From Cupriavidus consociatus (GTDB lineage Bacteria; Pseudomonadota; Gammaproteobacteria; Burkholderiales; Burkholderiaceae): a stretch of DNA of 54,039 bases. A program made the position numbers and the translations under genes. The notes under the pieces were generated by a model that saw only the letters and a list, made by a program, of their open reading frames with translations, did not search any database and was not told where the DNA came from. The stretch covers positions 6,802 to 60,840 of the forward strand of contig NZ_JAGIQA010000027.1 of assembly GCF_017814975.1 (NCBI RefSeq), written 5' to 3'. Shown piece after piece: positions 17,616-26,774 of this stretch; position 1 is the first letter of the stretch, and every line of letters starts with the position of its first letter.

Positions 17616-18905
17616 CTATTGCGCGACGCCAGACATCACCGTGGCAAAACCCTCGGCCGTACCAAAAACCTGCGCCTTCCCTTGCGCAAGAAGAATGGCA
17701 TCAGCCAGTTCACGGAACGCACCCTCTCCACCAGCGGTCGACAGCACACGCGTCGCACGCGCCTTCACATAGCTGGCCGAATCCGCGACCGCGTACGACA
17801 GACCGCATGCGGCAAAGGCGGGCAGGTCGATGCTATCGTCGCCGATACAAGCGGTTTGCTCGGGCCCTACGTCCGCCTGAGCCATCAGTGCGCGGCAAGC
17901 GGCAAACTTGTCCTTGACACCAAACTGGAAAAGCGAGACGCCAAGGTCAGCCACACGTTTACGCAACGTTTCCGAGTCGCGGCCGGACAGGACTGCCACG
18001 CGCACGCCGTTCTCTTCCAGCAGACGGATACCGAGGCCGTCGCGCACATGGAAGCGCTTCAGGCACTCACCGGTCGCGTCGTAGTAGATGCCTCCGTCGG
18101 TCAGCACGCCATCCACGTCGGTGATCACAAGACGAACATCGGCCAGCGAGGGCGGCAATTCGGGTTGCTCTCCCGCCATTAGCGCCCGCACGCGCGCAAG
18201 ACACTCTGGCGTATCCACGCCCGGGCCGGTAGGGGCAACCTCGAACGCACGAATACGCATGCCTGCTGCCAGCAATCGCAGTTGCTCGAGCTTCTCTGCC
18301 TGCTCGACCATCGGCTGGGGCAACTCCGCGTACGCCGCCAGTACCTCGCGGCGATACGCGTACACGCCCACGTGCTTGAGGTACGTGGCCGCCTCCGCAT
18401 CCCGCGGGTATGGGATAGGCGACCGGCTGAAATACAGCGCATCGCCGTTCGAGGCCAGGACAACTTTCACTGTATTCGGGTTGATCGCCTCGTCTCCATC
18501 GATGCCGTGGCAGAGCGTACCGACCTGCACCGATGCGTCGTCGCGCATGCCCGCGGCCAGCCTGGCAATGTCCTCGGGCCGAACCAGCGGCTCATCGCCC
18601 TGCAGATTGATGTAGACATCCGCAGGCACGTGCGCCATCACTTCCGCGAGACGATCCGTGCCCGATGGATGGTCAGGCGAGGTCATGACACACTGGCCGC
18701 CAAAGCCTTTCACCACCTCTGCCACGCGTGCATCGTCGGTGGCTACCAAGACGGCATGAACACCCGACACCTGGCACGCACGTTCGTAGACGTGCTGAAC
18801 CATAGGCTTGCCCAGAATATCCGCAAGCGGCTTTCCCGGCAGGCGCGTTGATCCATAGCGTGCCGGAATAACGATGGCGACTCGATCCTTTTCCCCGCTC
18901 AACAC
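17616..18905 (-). CDS. Fused CMP-Kdo synthetase / Kdo-8-phosphate phosphatase (KpsU-KdsC)
   Basis: A 429-aa two-domain protein. Residues 1-245 are a CMP-Kdo synthetase of the KdsB/KpsU family with IPARYGSTRLPGKPL (13-27), NLQGDEP (100-106) and the YLKHVGVYAYRRE segment. Residues 255-429 are a HAD-superfamily KdsC phosphatase with the nucleophile motif DVDGVLTDGG (263-272), SGRDSE (307-312), Lys331 and GDDSIDLP (355-362). A single polypeptide would therefore remove the phosphate from Kdo-8-P and activate Kdo with CTP. In most bacteria these are separate proteins. It starts 13 bp after kdsA. There is no frameshift at the junction, and the linker is a short Pro-containing stretch (EQPELPPSLAD). 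Confidence 0.93.
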   Translation of the reverse strand: MLSGEKDRVAIVIPARYGSTRLPGKPLADILGKPMVQHVYERACQVSGVHAVLVATDDARVAEVVKGFGGQCVMTSPDHPSGTDRLAEVMAHVPADVYINLQGDEPLVRPEDIARLAAGMRDDASVQVGTLCHGIDGDEAINPNTVKVVLASNGDALYFSRSPIPYPRDAEAATYLKHVGVYAYRREVLAAYAELPQPMVEQAEKLEQLRLLAAGMRIRAFEVAPTGPGVDTPECLARVRALMAGEQPELPPSLADVRLVITDVDGVLTDGGIYYDATGECLKRFHVRDGLGIRLLEENGVRVAVLSGRDSETLRKRVADLGVSLFQFGVKDKFAACRALMAQADVGPEQTACIGDDSIDLPAFAACGLSYAVADSASYVKARATRVLSTAGGEGAFRELADAILLAQGKAQVFGTAEGFATVMSGVAQ

Positions 18906-18918
18906 GAGATCAGCTCCA

Positions 18919-19761
18919 TCAATCGATGTTCAACGGTGGCAGCGACTTCACAAGGTCGTCGATCGCCTTTACTTGCGCAAGGAACGGCTCCAACTTGTCG
19001 AGTGGCAAGGCACTGGGCCCATCGCACCTGGCATTGGCCGGATCGGGGTGCGCTTCGAGAAACAGGCCGGCCAGGCCAACGGCCATACCCGAACGCGCCA
19101 GTTCCGCAACTTGCTGCCGGCGTCCACCCGATGCTGCGCCACCGGGATCGCGCTGCTGGAGGGCGTGGGTCACGTCGAAGATGATCGGCATATCGTTCGT
19201 TACTTTCTTCATCACGCCAAAGCCAAGCATGTCGACGACAAGGTTGTCGTAGCCAAAGCACGTGCCACGATCGCATAGGATCAGCTGGTCATTACCAGCT
19301 TCCTTGAACTTCTCGACGATGTTCACGACCTGCGAGGGGCTCAGGAATTGCGGCTTCTTGATGTTCACCGGCTTGCCAGTCTTGGCAAGGGCGACAACGA
19401 GATCTGTTTGGCGGGCCAGGAAGGCGGGGAGTTGCAGTACGTCCACAACCTCAGCGACGGACTCAGCCTGCCAAGGTTCGTGGACATCTGTTATCACCGG
19501 CATCCCAAACTTAGCCTTCACCTCTTTCAATATCTTCAGACCAACCTCTAGGCCCGGACCACGATAGGAATGAATTGACGAGCGATTCGCCTTATCAAAG
19601 CTTGCCTTGAAGACTAATGGCATCTCGAATTTCGCCGTTACCCGAGCGTACTCCTCGCAGGAGCGAAGTGCGAGCTCGGTAGATTCGAGCACATTGATAC
19701 CCCCGAAAAGAACCATAGGCATCTGGTTCCCGACATGAATCGTGTTCGCGATCTTAAGCAT
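18919..19761 (-). CDS. kdsA: Kdo-8-phosphate synthase KdsA
   Basis: A 280-aa synthase condensing phosphoenolpyruvate with arabinose-5-phosphate. The segment LFGGINVLES carries Asn23 at the position where metal-dependent enzymes have Cys, so this is the metal-independent class as in E. coli. KASFDKANRSSIHSYRGPG, NIKKPQFLSP, CDRGTCFGY and FDVTHALQQRDP are conserved. It is probably a capsule-dedicated second copy, since the housekeeping kdsA usually sits with pyrG/eno. The 5' third (about 19500-19761) is visibly more AT-rich than the 3' part, matching the polymer-specific genes upstream, so the composition boundary falls inside the gene. Confidence 0.94.
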   Translation of the reverse strand: MLKIANTIHVGNQMPMVLFGGINVLESTELALRSCEEYARVTAKFEMPLVFKASFDKANRSSIHSYRGPGLEVGLKILKEVKAKFGMPVITDVHEPWQAESVAEVVDVLQLPAFLARQTDLVVALAKTGKPVNIKKPQFLSPSQVVNIVEKFKEAGNDQLILCDRGTCFGYDNLVVDMLGFGVMKKVTNDMPIIFDVTHALQQRDPGGAASGGRRQQVAELARSGMAVGLAGLFLEAHPDPANARCDGPSALPLDKLEPFLAQVKAIDDLVKSLPPLNID

Positions 19762-19819
19762 TGAATTTCAATAAAAAATTTCAAGGAGCCTGGTTGTCAC
19801 TAGTAGCCACTCGTTTCGC

Positions 19820-20491
19820 TCAAGTTTCATCGCAAAACAAGGAAGAAAATGCGACGGTTGGTACATATGGTCGCAGAAGCGAATCCTGGCTACAGTTAAA
19901 TAGGTTCACCCCGGTCGTCTGAAGTATTCGCTGCGCGTTCGCAATATTCCAAATCTGGACGCTTGTGAACGAATCCTCCAACTGCGGCTCGTCCTCCGAG
20001 TAGAAACGGGGCTGCTGTGGGCTATATCGCAAATCAACTCCTAAGAGATAGATTTCCTTGCACCCTAAATAGCCTGCCAGTTGAATCGCCAACATAGTTG
20101 TCGTACAACCAAAGTGGTAACCTGCGGCTAGGTCACGTGAATAACCATCGCGTTTCAAGGCCCGAACATACTTCGTTCGAGACTCCAAACTTGGATCGTC
20201 GACATCTCTTAGATCACGTCGAATAACTCTTACCGTTTCACTGTGAAGTTGAGTTGTTCCCCACTCACGTTTCGTCGGATGAAGAAGAAATCGTCGATCT
20301 GAGACGACATAATAATTTTGTACAAACGCAAAACGCTGCTCCAGCAACGTTGATGCATTCATCCCAATAGTCATCTCATTAGCTAAACAGGATAAATCTT
20401 CGCGATTTACCGACGGCCCGTTTCCCAATATAAACGCACGTCGACCTTTGCTAGCCCCGCGCAAGGTGGAAACTCGGTTAAATAATTTCAC
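19820..20491 (-). CDS. MptE/DUF115-like or GT42-like protein of the capsule locus
   Basis: A 223-aa protein with an N-terminal RRAFILGNGPSVNREDLS. This GNGPS loop is shared by DUF115/MptE-like proteins and by Cst-type (GT42) sialyltransferase folds. IGMNASTLL and YYVVSDRRFLLHP follow, and later LAGYLGCKEIYLLGVDLRYSP, as expected for a nucleotide-binding Rossmann-like core. No membrane segment or signal is seen. It overlaps the stop of the preceding glycosyltransferase gene by 14 bases and is AT-rich. A transferase adding a non-carbohydrate group or an unusual sugar to the capsule is the best guess; the donor is unknown. Confidence 0.6.
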   Translation of the reverse strand: MKLFNRVSTLRGASKGRRAFILGNGPSVNREDLSCLANEMTIGMNASTLLEQRFAFVQNYYVVSDRRFLLHPTKREWGTTQLHSETVRVIRRDLRDVDDPSLESRTKYVRALKRDGYSRDLAAGYHFGCTTTMLAIQLAGYLGCKEIYLLGVDLRYSPQQPRFYSEDEPQLEDSFTSVQIWNIANAQRILQTTGVNLFNCSQDSLLRPYVPTVAFSSLFCDET

Positions 20492-21455
20492 GATATGCTT
20501 TCACAAAGGACTTTACTATAGATTGAGGTCGGAGATACTTCATGAAATACGCACTACTCTCGGCCTGTAATTCAGCTGTTTTCTTCCAGTCCCGTGCGAG
20601 ATCGACCAGCACGCCTGCAATGTTTTCATCGTCTGCGTAGACGAATGGTGGCAATTCCGATGCCCCGGCGCAGGTGGCCATCATAGCCTTTGAAAAATAA
20701 TCCGCACGATTTATTACGACGTTGCCAGCACAAAGTCCTTCCATCGAAACTTGATGGAAAGCACCGGTAACAATCTCATCAATACTGACATGACAAGTTC
20801 GTCGAAGCGCCATTAAGACATTGGGGGACACTGGTTGCTCCGGCCATATCGCTTCGATCAAACCCATTTTGGTCAGCGATTCGATCGCCACTTCTAATTT
20901 CTTCGAGTATTTGGCGTTCCAGCGTCCGCTGCGTGCATGTGTTGGACTAAACATGACGCGCAACTTCTGCCCCTCCTCCCGAGGAGCACAGCTAGGTGCA
21001 TCTAACACTATATTCGGAACCGGCTTATATGATGGATAGTGCCGGGGCTGATATTGTCCAACTACCAGGTGAGCAGTAAAAGGTAAGCCAAGCTCATCGG
21101 CTCGTGGAATATAAAGTGGACCTTCACGTACGGGTGAATGAACTTGGTATACGAATCTAGCCTTCGTCGCTCGATCCAATAGCCACTCCGCCTTTTCCAA
21201 GGGGATTTCGTTGTGCACATGGACGATATGAGCCTCACCGATAATGCGGTCCACAAGTTGTTCGATTACAGGAGGCGCACCATGCATTACGATTGAATCA
21301 TTGACGAACTTACCAGCCAAGCCGCCTCCTGCCGGATAGTCCACCATGCAGATCGCGTGCGCGTAATATCCTGCCATCCGTGTCGCGGCAGCAATTTTGG
21401 AAGGCGCCCCAACAAGTGGAGTTTGAGAGATATGGACAACTTTAATGTCGGACAT
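20478..21455 (-). CDS. Putative GT-B glycosyltransferase, capsule-specific
   Basis: A 325-aa protein of GT-B style. The N-terminal half has KVVHISQTPLVGAPSKIAAATR, and AHIVHVHNEIP is like the donor/acceptor half of GT4 proteins. The C-terminal half has LRVMFSPTHARSGRW, then FHQVSMEGLCAGNVVINR where GT4 enzymes carry the nucleotide-sugar glutamates. ATG at 21455 overlaps the upstream 772-aa gene by 14 bases; a 19-residue longer frame is only overlap with that gene. AT-rich like its neighbours. It is probably one of the enzymes building the serotype-specific repeat unit; sugar specificity is unknown. Confidence 0.65.
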   Translation of the reverse strand: MSDIKVVHISQTPLVGAPSKIAAATRMAGYYAHAICMVDYPAGGGLAGKFVNDSIVMHGAPPVIEQLVDRIIGEAHIVHVHNEIPLEKAEWLLDRATKARFVYQVHSPVREGPLYIPRADELGLPFTAHLVVGQYQPRHYPSYKPVPNIVLDAPSCAPREEGQKLRVMFSPTHARSGRWNAKYSKKLEVAIESLTKMGLIEAIWPEQPVSPNVLMALRRTCHVSIDEIVTGAFHQVSMEGLCAGNVVINRADYFSKAMMATCAGASELPPFVYADDENIAGVLVDLARDWKKTAELQAESSAYFMKYLRPQSIVKSFVKAYREII

Positions 21456-23760
21456 CGAACAAAATCCCATCCTTAAGAGCTGCACAGAGAAGAGCGGCCA
21501 ACCCTGTGCCACGTTCTACATCTTCACACAAAGAGCGGTATTGGCAGTAAACCGAATCAAGGATGTGCATAGACTTAATCGACTCAGCGAAGTTATCGCA
21601 AAACTCTTCTAACGACTCGACCTGAAAGTCTACTTGCCCGTCAATCTCAATAACTCCTTGATATCGACTCGAATCAAAACTAAAAAAATTCGGGTTAAAC
21701 TCACCTCCCCCAACAAGAGGGATGAGCATATCTGGACTCTTCGGACCACCCTCTTGAACAGCACGACGAATGGCGAAGACGATCAGTCGCTCGTCACTGA
21801 CGACGATTTCTTTTCGCAGCGTTTTGAAGCCAGAAACTGATTTCCCGGTAGCAACCCTAATCAATACATCGACGTCGGGAGTAGTGGCCTCCGCCCCCTT
21901 CCCCAAAGTATCAATGGCGATAATTCTCTGCCTTGTGCCACAGACTCTTAGCGCCTCCTGAAGATTCGGCGGCGCATTCAGTAAAATAATGTGATCGACC
22001 GCAGAAATTTTCGCTTTATTTGCGACATCGATTTTATTGATCAAAGATAATGTAGACACGCAATCAGAGATTTCGAATCTGCCAACATAAATATTTTCTG
22101 CTCTCAGTGGTCGAAAATCCTCGAACTCGTTCATTTTACGGAATAGTTCCTCCGCAAGATCCCTGTCCGTTTCGGAGTAGAAGAAGCCGACGCGCCACCC
22201 GATACGTCTGTTTTCTACGTTTCCGAATGAAATGCGTTGATCTTCTCTGATATCAGCAAACAAAGGTGCAAAGAACTTTTCGCGTTGCTCCTCTGGGTCA
22301 GTATCAACCGGCTCTGCGGTTACGTTTGTATCCGAATCGACGGCTGCTACCTCCGAAACAGCTAGGGTGATAGGGTCAACGTAGGATAATTTTTTAATTT
22401 CGTTATCCGTTTTTTCGTTCAGAATGATTTGGGTTCCGACGTCTTTTAATGCAGGCAACAATTCCGACACGATGGATGGCGGTTCACCTTGCGTCAAAAT
22501 ATTCACACGGCCTTTTTGGTTGCCACCTTCCTCATTCTGTTGCTTCGGGCCTACAGCAATTCTCGTTCCAGACGGAGCATTTAGCGTCGCATTCAATTTA
22601 GAGCCAGGAGGCACAAATATATCCGCAATCCAGGAATCCCTAAAAAAAGCCACAGGGTCTCGACGAAGTTTCCTAAACTTCCTAGAAAAACCACTTCTTT
22701 CATTTTTATTCATGGTTCCTTCCCGATGATTTTCTATAATTTTCAACCATTCTGTATTTGGTGGAGGCAACAGTCCAAATGTACCGCCGAATGGCGTTTT
22801 ATGCATCATTCGCCTTATGACTGTCAGATAGCCGTCATTAATTTCCACTACACGCTTATTCCATCCTGCTTGGTCTCTTGGTAGTCCAGCGACCTCGCCC
22901 AATGCTAATGCGAATTTACCGAGATCGAACGGTTCTACGGCACACACCATGGGACTGGATGCATACTCGGTTAGACCCACATGGCTCCACGTCACTACCG
23001 GCGTACCTACGCTTAATGCCTCGAGCCCCACCATGCTTGCTGTCTCGAAAAGGCTTGGAACCATCACGCAGTGACTTTCGCGAATCAGCTCTCTCTTTGC
23101 ATCGACCGTATCCGCAGTCACAAGCTGGAATTCGTCGGGCAACGTCCGTTCGATACTGCGATCGGTTAGTACTCCAATTTTCTTTCCCTTGAGGTATGCG
23201 GCTAATTCGTGCAGCAAGTGGACGCCCTTCAAGGACTGCCATCTTCCAATGAATAGGCTTTCAAAGCGCTTCTGCTTTGTGGTCCATGACAAAATTGCTA
23301 GAGGATTACCGTAGATGATGACGAAATCTGGCAATCGAAAAGCGACCCGTGATAAAGCGACCGCGCTTTGTGAAGGAGCGGAGACGTACGTTGCTCTTGC
23401 AATTTCGCGCTGTTCAAGCCTCAACTCACGCATCTCGGCTCGATGACCTTGGAGAAGCTTTCCGACTTGTCGCGAAAGATGCAGACGTATGTGTATAGGA
23501 AACTCGGACGAGATGCCTACACTGGCTGCAAGACTTTCCGGCGCCTCTACCATCCATATACGCTTCCCTAGAAGGTGTACTTCCTTCGCCAACCGCTTTC
23601 TAAACGCTTCAATCGACTCGGAAGGCTTTATTCCGATGACGATTGATTTCCATCCACGTGCCGACAATACGTGTGTTGCTTCTCGAATGTACGCGGTTAC
23701 TCCACTCGTGACCGAATTGAAGGGATCTGCAAAAACGTATATCCGTTCTTCTTGCATCAT
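21442..23760 (-). CDS. Large two-part glycosyltransferase, candidate capsule polymerase
   Basis: A 772-aa protein. Residues 1-345 form a GT4-type glycosyltransferase, with the EX7E motif in SLFETASMVGLEALSVGTPV (Glu239, Glu247). A basic motif KFRKLRRDPVAFFRDSW follows at 361-377, of a kind I know from capsule polymerases and Stealth proteins. A polar, Glu/Asp-rich linker runs to about residue 530. The C-terminal 240 residues (from SFGNVENRRIGWRVGFFYSE) match no family I recognise; a second short Rossmann-like or GT-like unit is possible. It is the first gene after kpsD, in AT-rich DNA. With so few transferases in the locus it is the best candidate for making the polymer backbone. Confidence 0.7.
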   Translation of the reverse strand: MMQEERIYVFADPFNSVTSGVTAYIREATHVLSARGWKSIVIGIKPSESIEAFRKRLAKEVHLLGKRIWMVEAPESLAASVGISSEFPIHIRLHLSRQVGKLLQGHRAEMRELRLEQREIARATYVSAPSQSAVALSRVAFRLPDFVIIYGNPLAILSWTTKQKRFESLFIGRWQSLKGVHLLHELAAYLKGKKIGVLTDRSIERTLPDEFQLVTADTVDAKRELIRESHCVMVPSLFETASMVGLEALSVGTPVVTWSHVGLTEYASSPMVCAVEPFDLGKFALALGEVAGLPRDQAGWNKRVVEINDGYLTVIRRMMHKTPFGGTFGLLPPPNTEWLKIIENHREGTMNKNERSGFSRKFRKLRRDPVAFFRDSWIADIFVPPGSKLNATLNAPSGTRIAVGPKQQNEEGGNQKGRVNILTQGEPPSIVSELLPALKDVGTQIILNEKTDNEIKKLSYVDPITLAVSEVAAVDSDTNVTAEPVDTDPEEQREKFFAPLFADIREDQRISFGNVENRRIGWRVGFFYSETDRDLAEELFRKMNEFEDFRPLRAENIYVGRFEISDCVSTLSLINKIDVANKAKISAVDHIILLNAPPNLQEALRVCGTRQRIIAIDTLGKGAEATTPDVDVLIRVATGKSVSGFKTLRKEIVVSDERLIVFAIRRAVQEGGPKSPDMLIPLVGGGEFNPNFFSFDSSRYQGVIEIDGQVDFQVESLEEFCDNFAESIKSMHILDSVYCQYRSLCEDVERGTGLAALLCAALKDGILFDVRH

Positions 23761-23889
23761 TCCTCATCCGCTCCCCGAAGCATGCGATGTTTGATAGTAT
23801 GATTGCCAGGGAGAGCAAACGCGGAGCATGGCTTACGTTACTTCTCATTGTGTTGTTTGTCTTGCAAGCTGCCTGAGCTAGACAGGTTC

Positions 23890-25638
23890 CTACAGGCCCA
23901 GAACAACTTTTGCGCTGATCGCAATCTGATAAAGAATCTGGAACACATCCTTCGCAAACTGACGCGTCTTGAAGTCCACCTTCGGCAACACCATGATCTC
24001 GTCGCCCGCTCGTACCGCGTCATCCTTCTTACCATCCGAGAAACTGCCGTCCCGATGCGCGATAATCACGCGCGACGTGTCAGCGTTCTGTGAGAAGCCG
24101 CCGGCCTGCTGGATGAATTCATCCAAGTCCATGCTCCTGTCATAGGCAACGGCGTTGGGAAAGAGCACCTCGCCGCTGACCAGCACAAGACCATCCTTCA
24201 CTGGCACGCGAAGAATGTCGCCATTTTCAAGAAGCAGACCGTTGCGAGCCTCGGATTTCGCAATCAATGTCTGGCCGGTGGGCTCAATCTTCTTTGCGCG
24301 TTCCACCCACTGCAGCATCAGTGCGGCTTCCTCCTTGCGCAACTGAGCTTCCTCCGCCGTCCCAGAGCGAGCGGTCAATACGCTGGACTCCAGGGTCTTC
24401 AGCGTGGCACCGAGCAATGCCTTCTGTCGTGCCTTCACACTCTGGCGGAACAGCTGGATGCTTTCGGAATCCGATTCCGGCGTGAACTGGACCTGACTGA
24501 GCAACTGGCCCATGCGCGTGCCATAAGGAAGAACAAATTCCTGAGGTCCGGTGTGTTCGCCTTCCACGCGGACAGTGATGGTCCCCGGCCGCTTGTCAGC
24601 CGTAAATTCAATCTCGTCACCATCTCGCAGGTCGATCTGGTTGCCTTGCGAGATGGGGAAGTATTCGACGTTCCGTACAGTTCCGGTATTGCGCACCACC
24701 CGCACGTTGGTGGCTTCAGGCAGCGGCTTGGCCAGGCGGACAAGCTGGTCAAGGCGGGCCTGGTCGCCCATAAACTCGAATCGCTTCGCATTTTCTGCCA
24801 GACCGCTGACTTTCACGGTCTTCTTGCGGGACTGGACAAAAATGACATCGCCATTGTTCAGTTGCCGCGATGTGAGATCGCCCTTCAGCAGAAAGTCATA
24901 CAGATTGACGACTTCCAGCGTCTGGTTGCCCCGCTTGATCGCGACATCCAGGAATGATCCGCGGTCCGGATCGATACCGCCGGCCTGGTCGAGATAGCGG
25001 AGTACGCTGTCGCTCGACGTGCCATCGTACATGCCGGGCCGGCGCACAGCGCCGGTCACATACACGCGCACCGGTTGGGCTGCCAGCAGGCTGGCATAGA
25101 TCGACACCTTGCTGGCAAACACCCGGCGCAGCGCATTGCTGATTGCCGTCTGCAAGTTGCCGTTTGTGATGCCCTGCACGCGGAACGGGCCGATTTCGGG
25201 CAACAGGATGGTGCCGCCCGCGTCTACGGTCAGCACCGTGTCGACGTTGTAGCCATTCCAGATCCTCAGCTGAATCCGGTCACCGACGGAGATGACGTGG
25301 CTGGGATTGAAGATGGATGCGCTGTCGCGGCTGAACGCGCCGGTGAAGAGCTGCGCGCCAAAGGCGTCGCTCGCCATGTTGGCGGTGTAGTCGTTGTTCT
25401 GCGGAGCGCTCTCAGGCAGAGACGTTTCGGCTCGCGCGGGGACCATGGGCGCGGCAGCGGTGCCCGTGCTGAACGTGGTGCCAGCAGGTGACGTGCCGCC
25501 CTGCGCTGCAATGACCGCATAATCCATTTGCCCGATGGCTGGCGACTGCGCCATGCGCGTTCCGGCCTGCGCAAGCGCACTATTCACGGCCGCGAGTCCT
25601 GCGGCGGCCACTGCAAGGGTGATGATTCTTCTAAGCAT
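23890..25638 (-). CDS. kpsD: Capsule export outer-membrane/periplasmic protein KpsD
   Basis: A 582-aa polysaccharide export protein. A signal peptide (LRRIITLAVAAAGLAAVNS, cleavage after ALA about residue 23) is followed by a disordered stretch. A poly-sugar export domain is at about 110-200 (SVGDRIQLRIWNGYNVDTVL, AGGTILLPEIGPFRVQG), and several SLBB-type beta-grasp repeats follow (VYVTGAVRRPGMYDG, VKVSGLAENAKRF, ITVRVEGEHTGPQEF, VLVSGEVLFPNAVAY). KpsD carries capsule through the periplasm and outer membrane with KpsE. Its ATG lies 2 bp after the kpsE stop. The length is close to E. coli KpsD (about 558), longer than Wza-type OPX proteins. Confidence 0.92.
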   Translation of the reverse strand: MLRRIITLAVAAAGLAAVNSALAQAGTRMAQSPAIGQMDYAVIAAQGGTSPAGTTFSTGTAAAPMVPARAETSLPESAPQNNDYTANMASDAFGAQLFTGAFSRDSASIFNPSHVISVGDRIQLRIWNGYNVDTVLTVDAGGTILLPEIGPFRVQGITNGNLQTAISNALRRVFASKVSIYASLLAAQPVRVYVTGAVRRPGMYDGTSSDSVLRYLDQAGGIDPDRGSFLDVAIKRGNQTLEVVNLYDFLLKGDLTSRQLNNGDVIFVQSRKKTVKVSGLAENAKRFEFMGDQARLDQLVRLAKPLPEATNVRVVRNTGTVRNVEYFPISQGNQIDLRDGDEIEFTADKRPGTITVRVEGEHTGPQEFVLPYGTRMGQLLSQVQFTPESDSESIQLFRQSVKARQKALLGATLKTLESSVLTARSGTAEEAQLRKEEAALMLQWVERAKKIEPTGQTLIAKSEARNGLLLENGDILRVPVKDGLVLVSGEVLFPNAVAYDRSMDLDEFIQQAGGFSQNADTSRVIIAHRDGSFSDGKKDDAVRAGDEIMVLPKVDFKTRQFAKDVFQILYQIAISAKVVLGL

Positions 25639-25640
25639 TT

Positions 25641-26774
25641 CTAGTCCCGGTGGTCGCGGATGATGGCGCTCATCAGTTGCACGACGCCAGCAAGCATCAA
25701 CGTCATCAGGACAAAGACCACGATGTTGTAAATGCGCCTGGGTTGAAGCGGATATTCCGGGCGCGTCGGGCTTTGCACGACGGCCACGTTCTTGAGCTTG
25801 CGCGTTGCCTCGATCCGCGCTTTTTCCAGCGCGCCGATAGCGGTCTTGTAGATATCGAAGGCGAATTCCGCTGCAGCTTGCAGGCGGTCATGCTCTTCCA
25901 CGACGCGGTTCAGGCCACGGCCTTTCGTGGAGACCATCCGGCCGCGCTGCTCTGCCATCTGGCGCTCGACCGCGGCGATCTGGGCGTCGATCTGCTGGAT
26001 TGCCGGGGACTGGGGCGTAAAGACGTCCTTCAGGGAATTCCGCTTGACATGCAGTTCGGCAAGGGTTGCCTCGGCGTTTGCCACCACGGTCGAGAGGCTC
26101 TCGACTTCGCCGCGCGGCGATACCAGGCCATTGGCGTTCTGGTAGGCAACCAGCGCCTGACGTGCCGCCTTCAGGCGTTCGCCCTGATCGTGTACCTGTT
26201 TCTCGATATAGACCACCTGCTCGCTGGCGATGCGGTGCGTCATTTCGTTCATGAAGCGTTCGCCGTCCCGGACCAGTTCGGTGCTGATGGCGTGGGCCAT
26301 TTCCGAGGTGTACGCCTGGACCTTGATCACTAAAACGCGGGCGAAGTCATCGTATTCGACGCTCACGCGTTTCAGATAGTAATCATGGAAACGCTCAAGC
26401 GACGCATCCTCGAACCAAAGCCGGGACAACGGGTCCCGGCCGCTGTCCGCGTAATGCTTGCGCAGGCCCAAGCGCTCGTCCAGCCTCTTGAGCATGTCAG
26501 CGGAGAGCAGGTATTCCCGCAGCAGCAGCAGGTCCTGTGGCGCGGTATTGCCGACCAGCAGCGAAGTGAAGTCGGTCGCGCTGGCACCCACGCCGTCGCT
26601 GCGCTCGATGACAACGCGCGCTTCCGACACATAGAGGTCGGACGCAATCACGCTCCAGTATGCAACGGCGACAAGGCAGGCGGCGATAGCCACCTGCCAG
26701 ATACGGTTCAGGCTGTTCATGCGTGTCAGGCGGCCAATCTGCCCTGCGGCGCCCGACGTGATCGTCTTCATCAT
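25641..26774 (-). CDS. kpsE: Capsule export inner-membrane adaptor KpsE
   Basis: A 377-aa PCP-3 family protein: a first membrane helix at about 28-45 (IWQVAIAACLVAVAYWSVIASD), a long periplasmic helical part (about 120-330, with EVESLSTVVANAEATLAEL and a coiled-coil-like KAARQALVAYQNANG), and a second membrane helix at the C-terminus (IYNIVVFVLMTLMLAGVVQL). The family's PxxP-like PTRPEYPLQPRR precedes the last helix. It bridges the KpsMT transporter and KpsD. The chosen ATG at 26774 overlaps the kpsT stop (ATGATGA), coupling the two; the 18-residue longer frame lies inside kpsT. Confidence 0.92.
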   Translation of the reverse strand: MMKTITSGAAGQIGRLTRMNSLNRIWQVAIAACLVAVAYWSVIASDLYVSEARVVIERSDGVGASATDFTSLLVGNTAPQDLLLLREYLLSADMLKRLDERLGLRKHYADSGRDPLSRLWFEDASLERFHDYYLKRVSVEYDDFARVLVIKVQAYTSEMAHAISTELVRDGERFMNEMTHRIASEQVVYIEKQVHDQGERLKAARQALVAYQNANGLVSPRGEVESLSTVVANAEATLAELHVKRNSLKDVFTPQSPAIQQIDAQIAAVERQMAEQRGRMVSTKGRGLNRVVEEHDRLQAAAEFAFDIYKTAIGALEKARIEATRKLKNVAVVQSPTRPEYPLQPRRIYNIVVFVLMTLMLAGVVQLMSAIIRDHRD

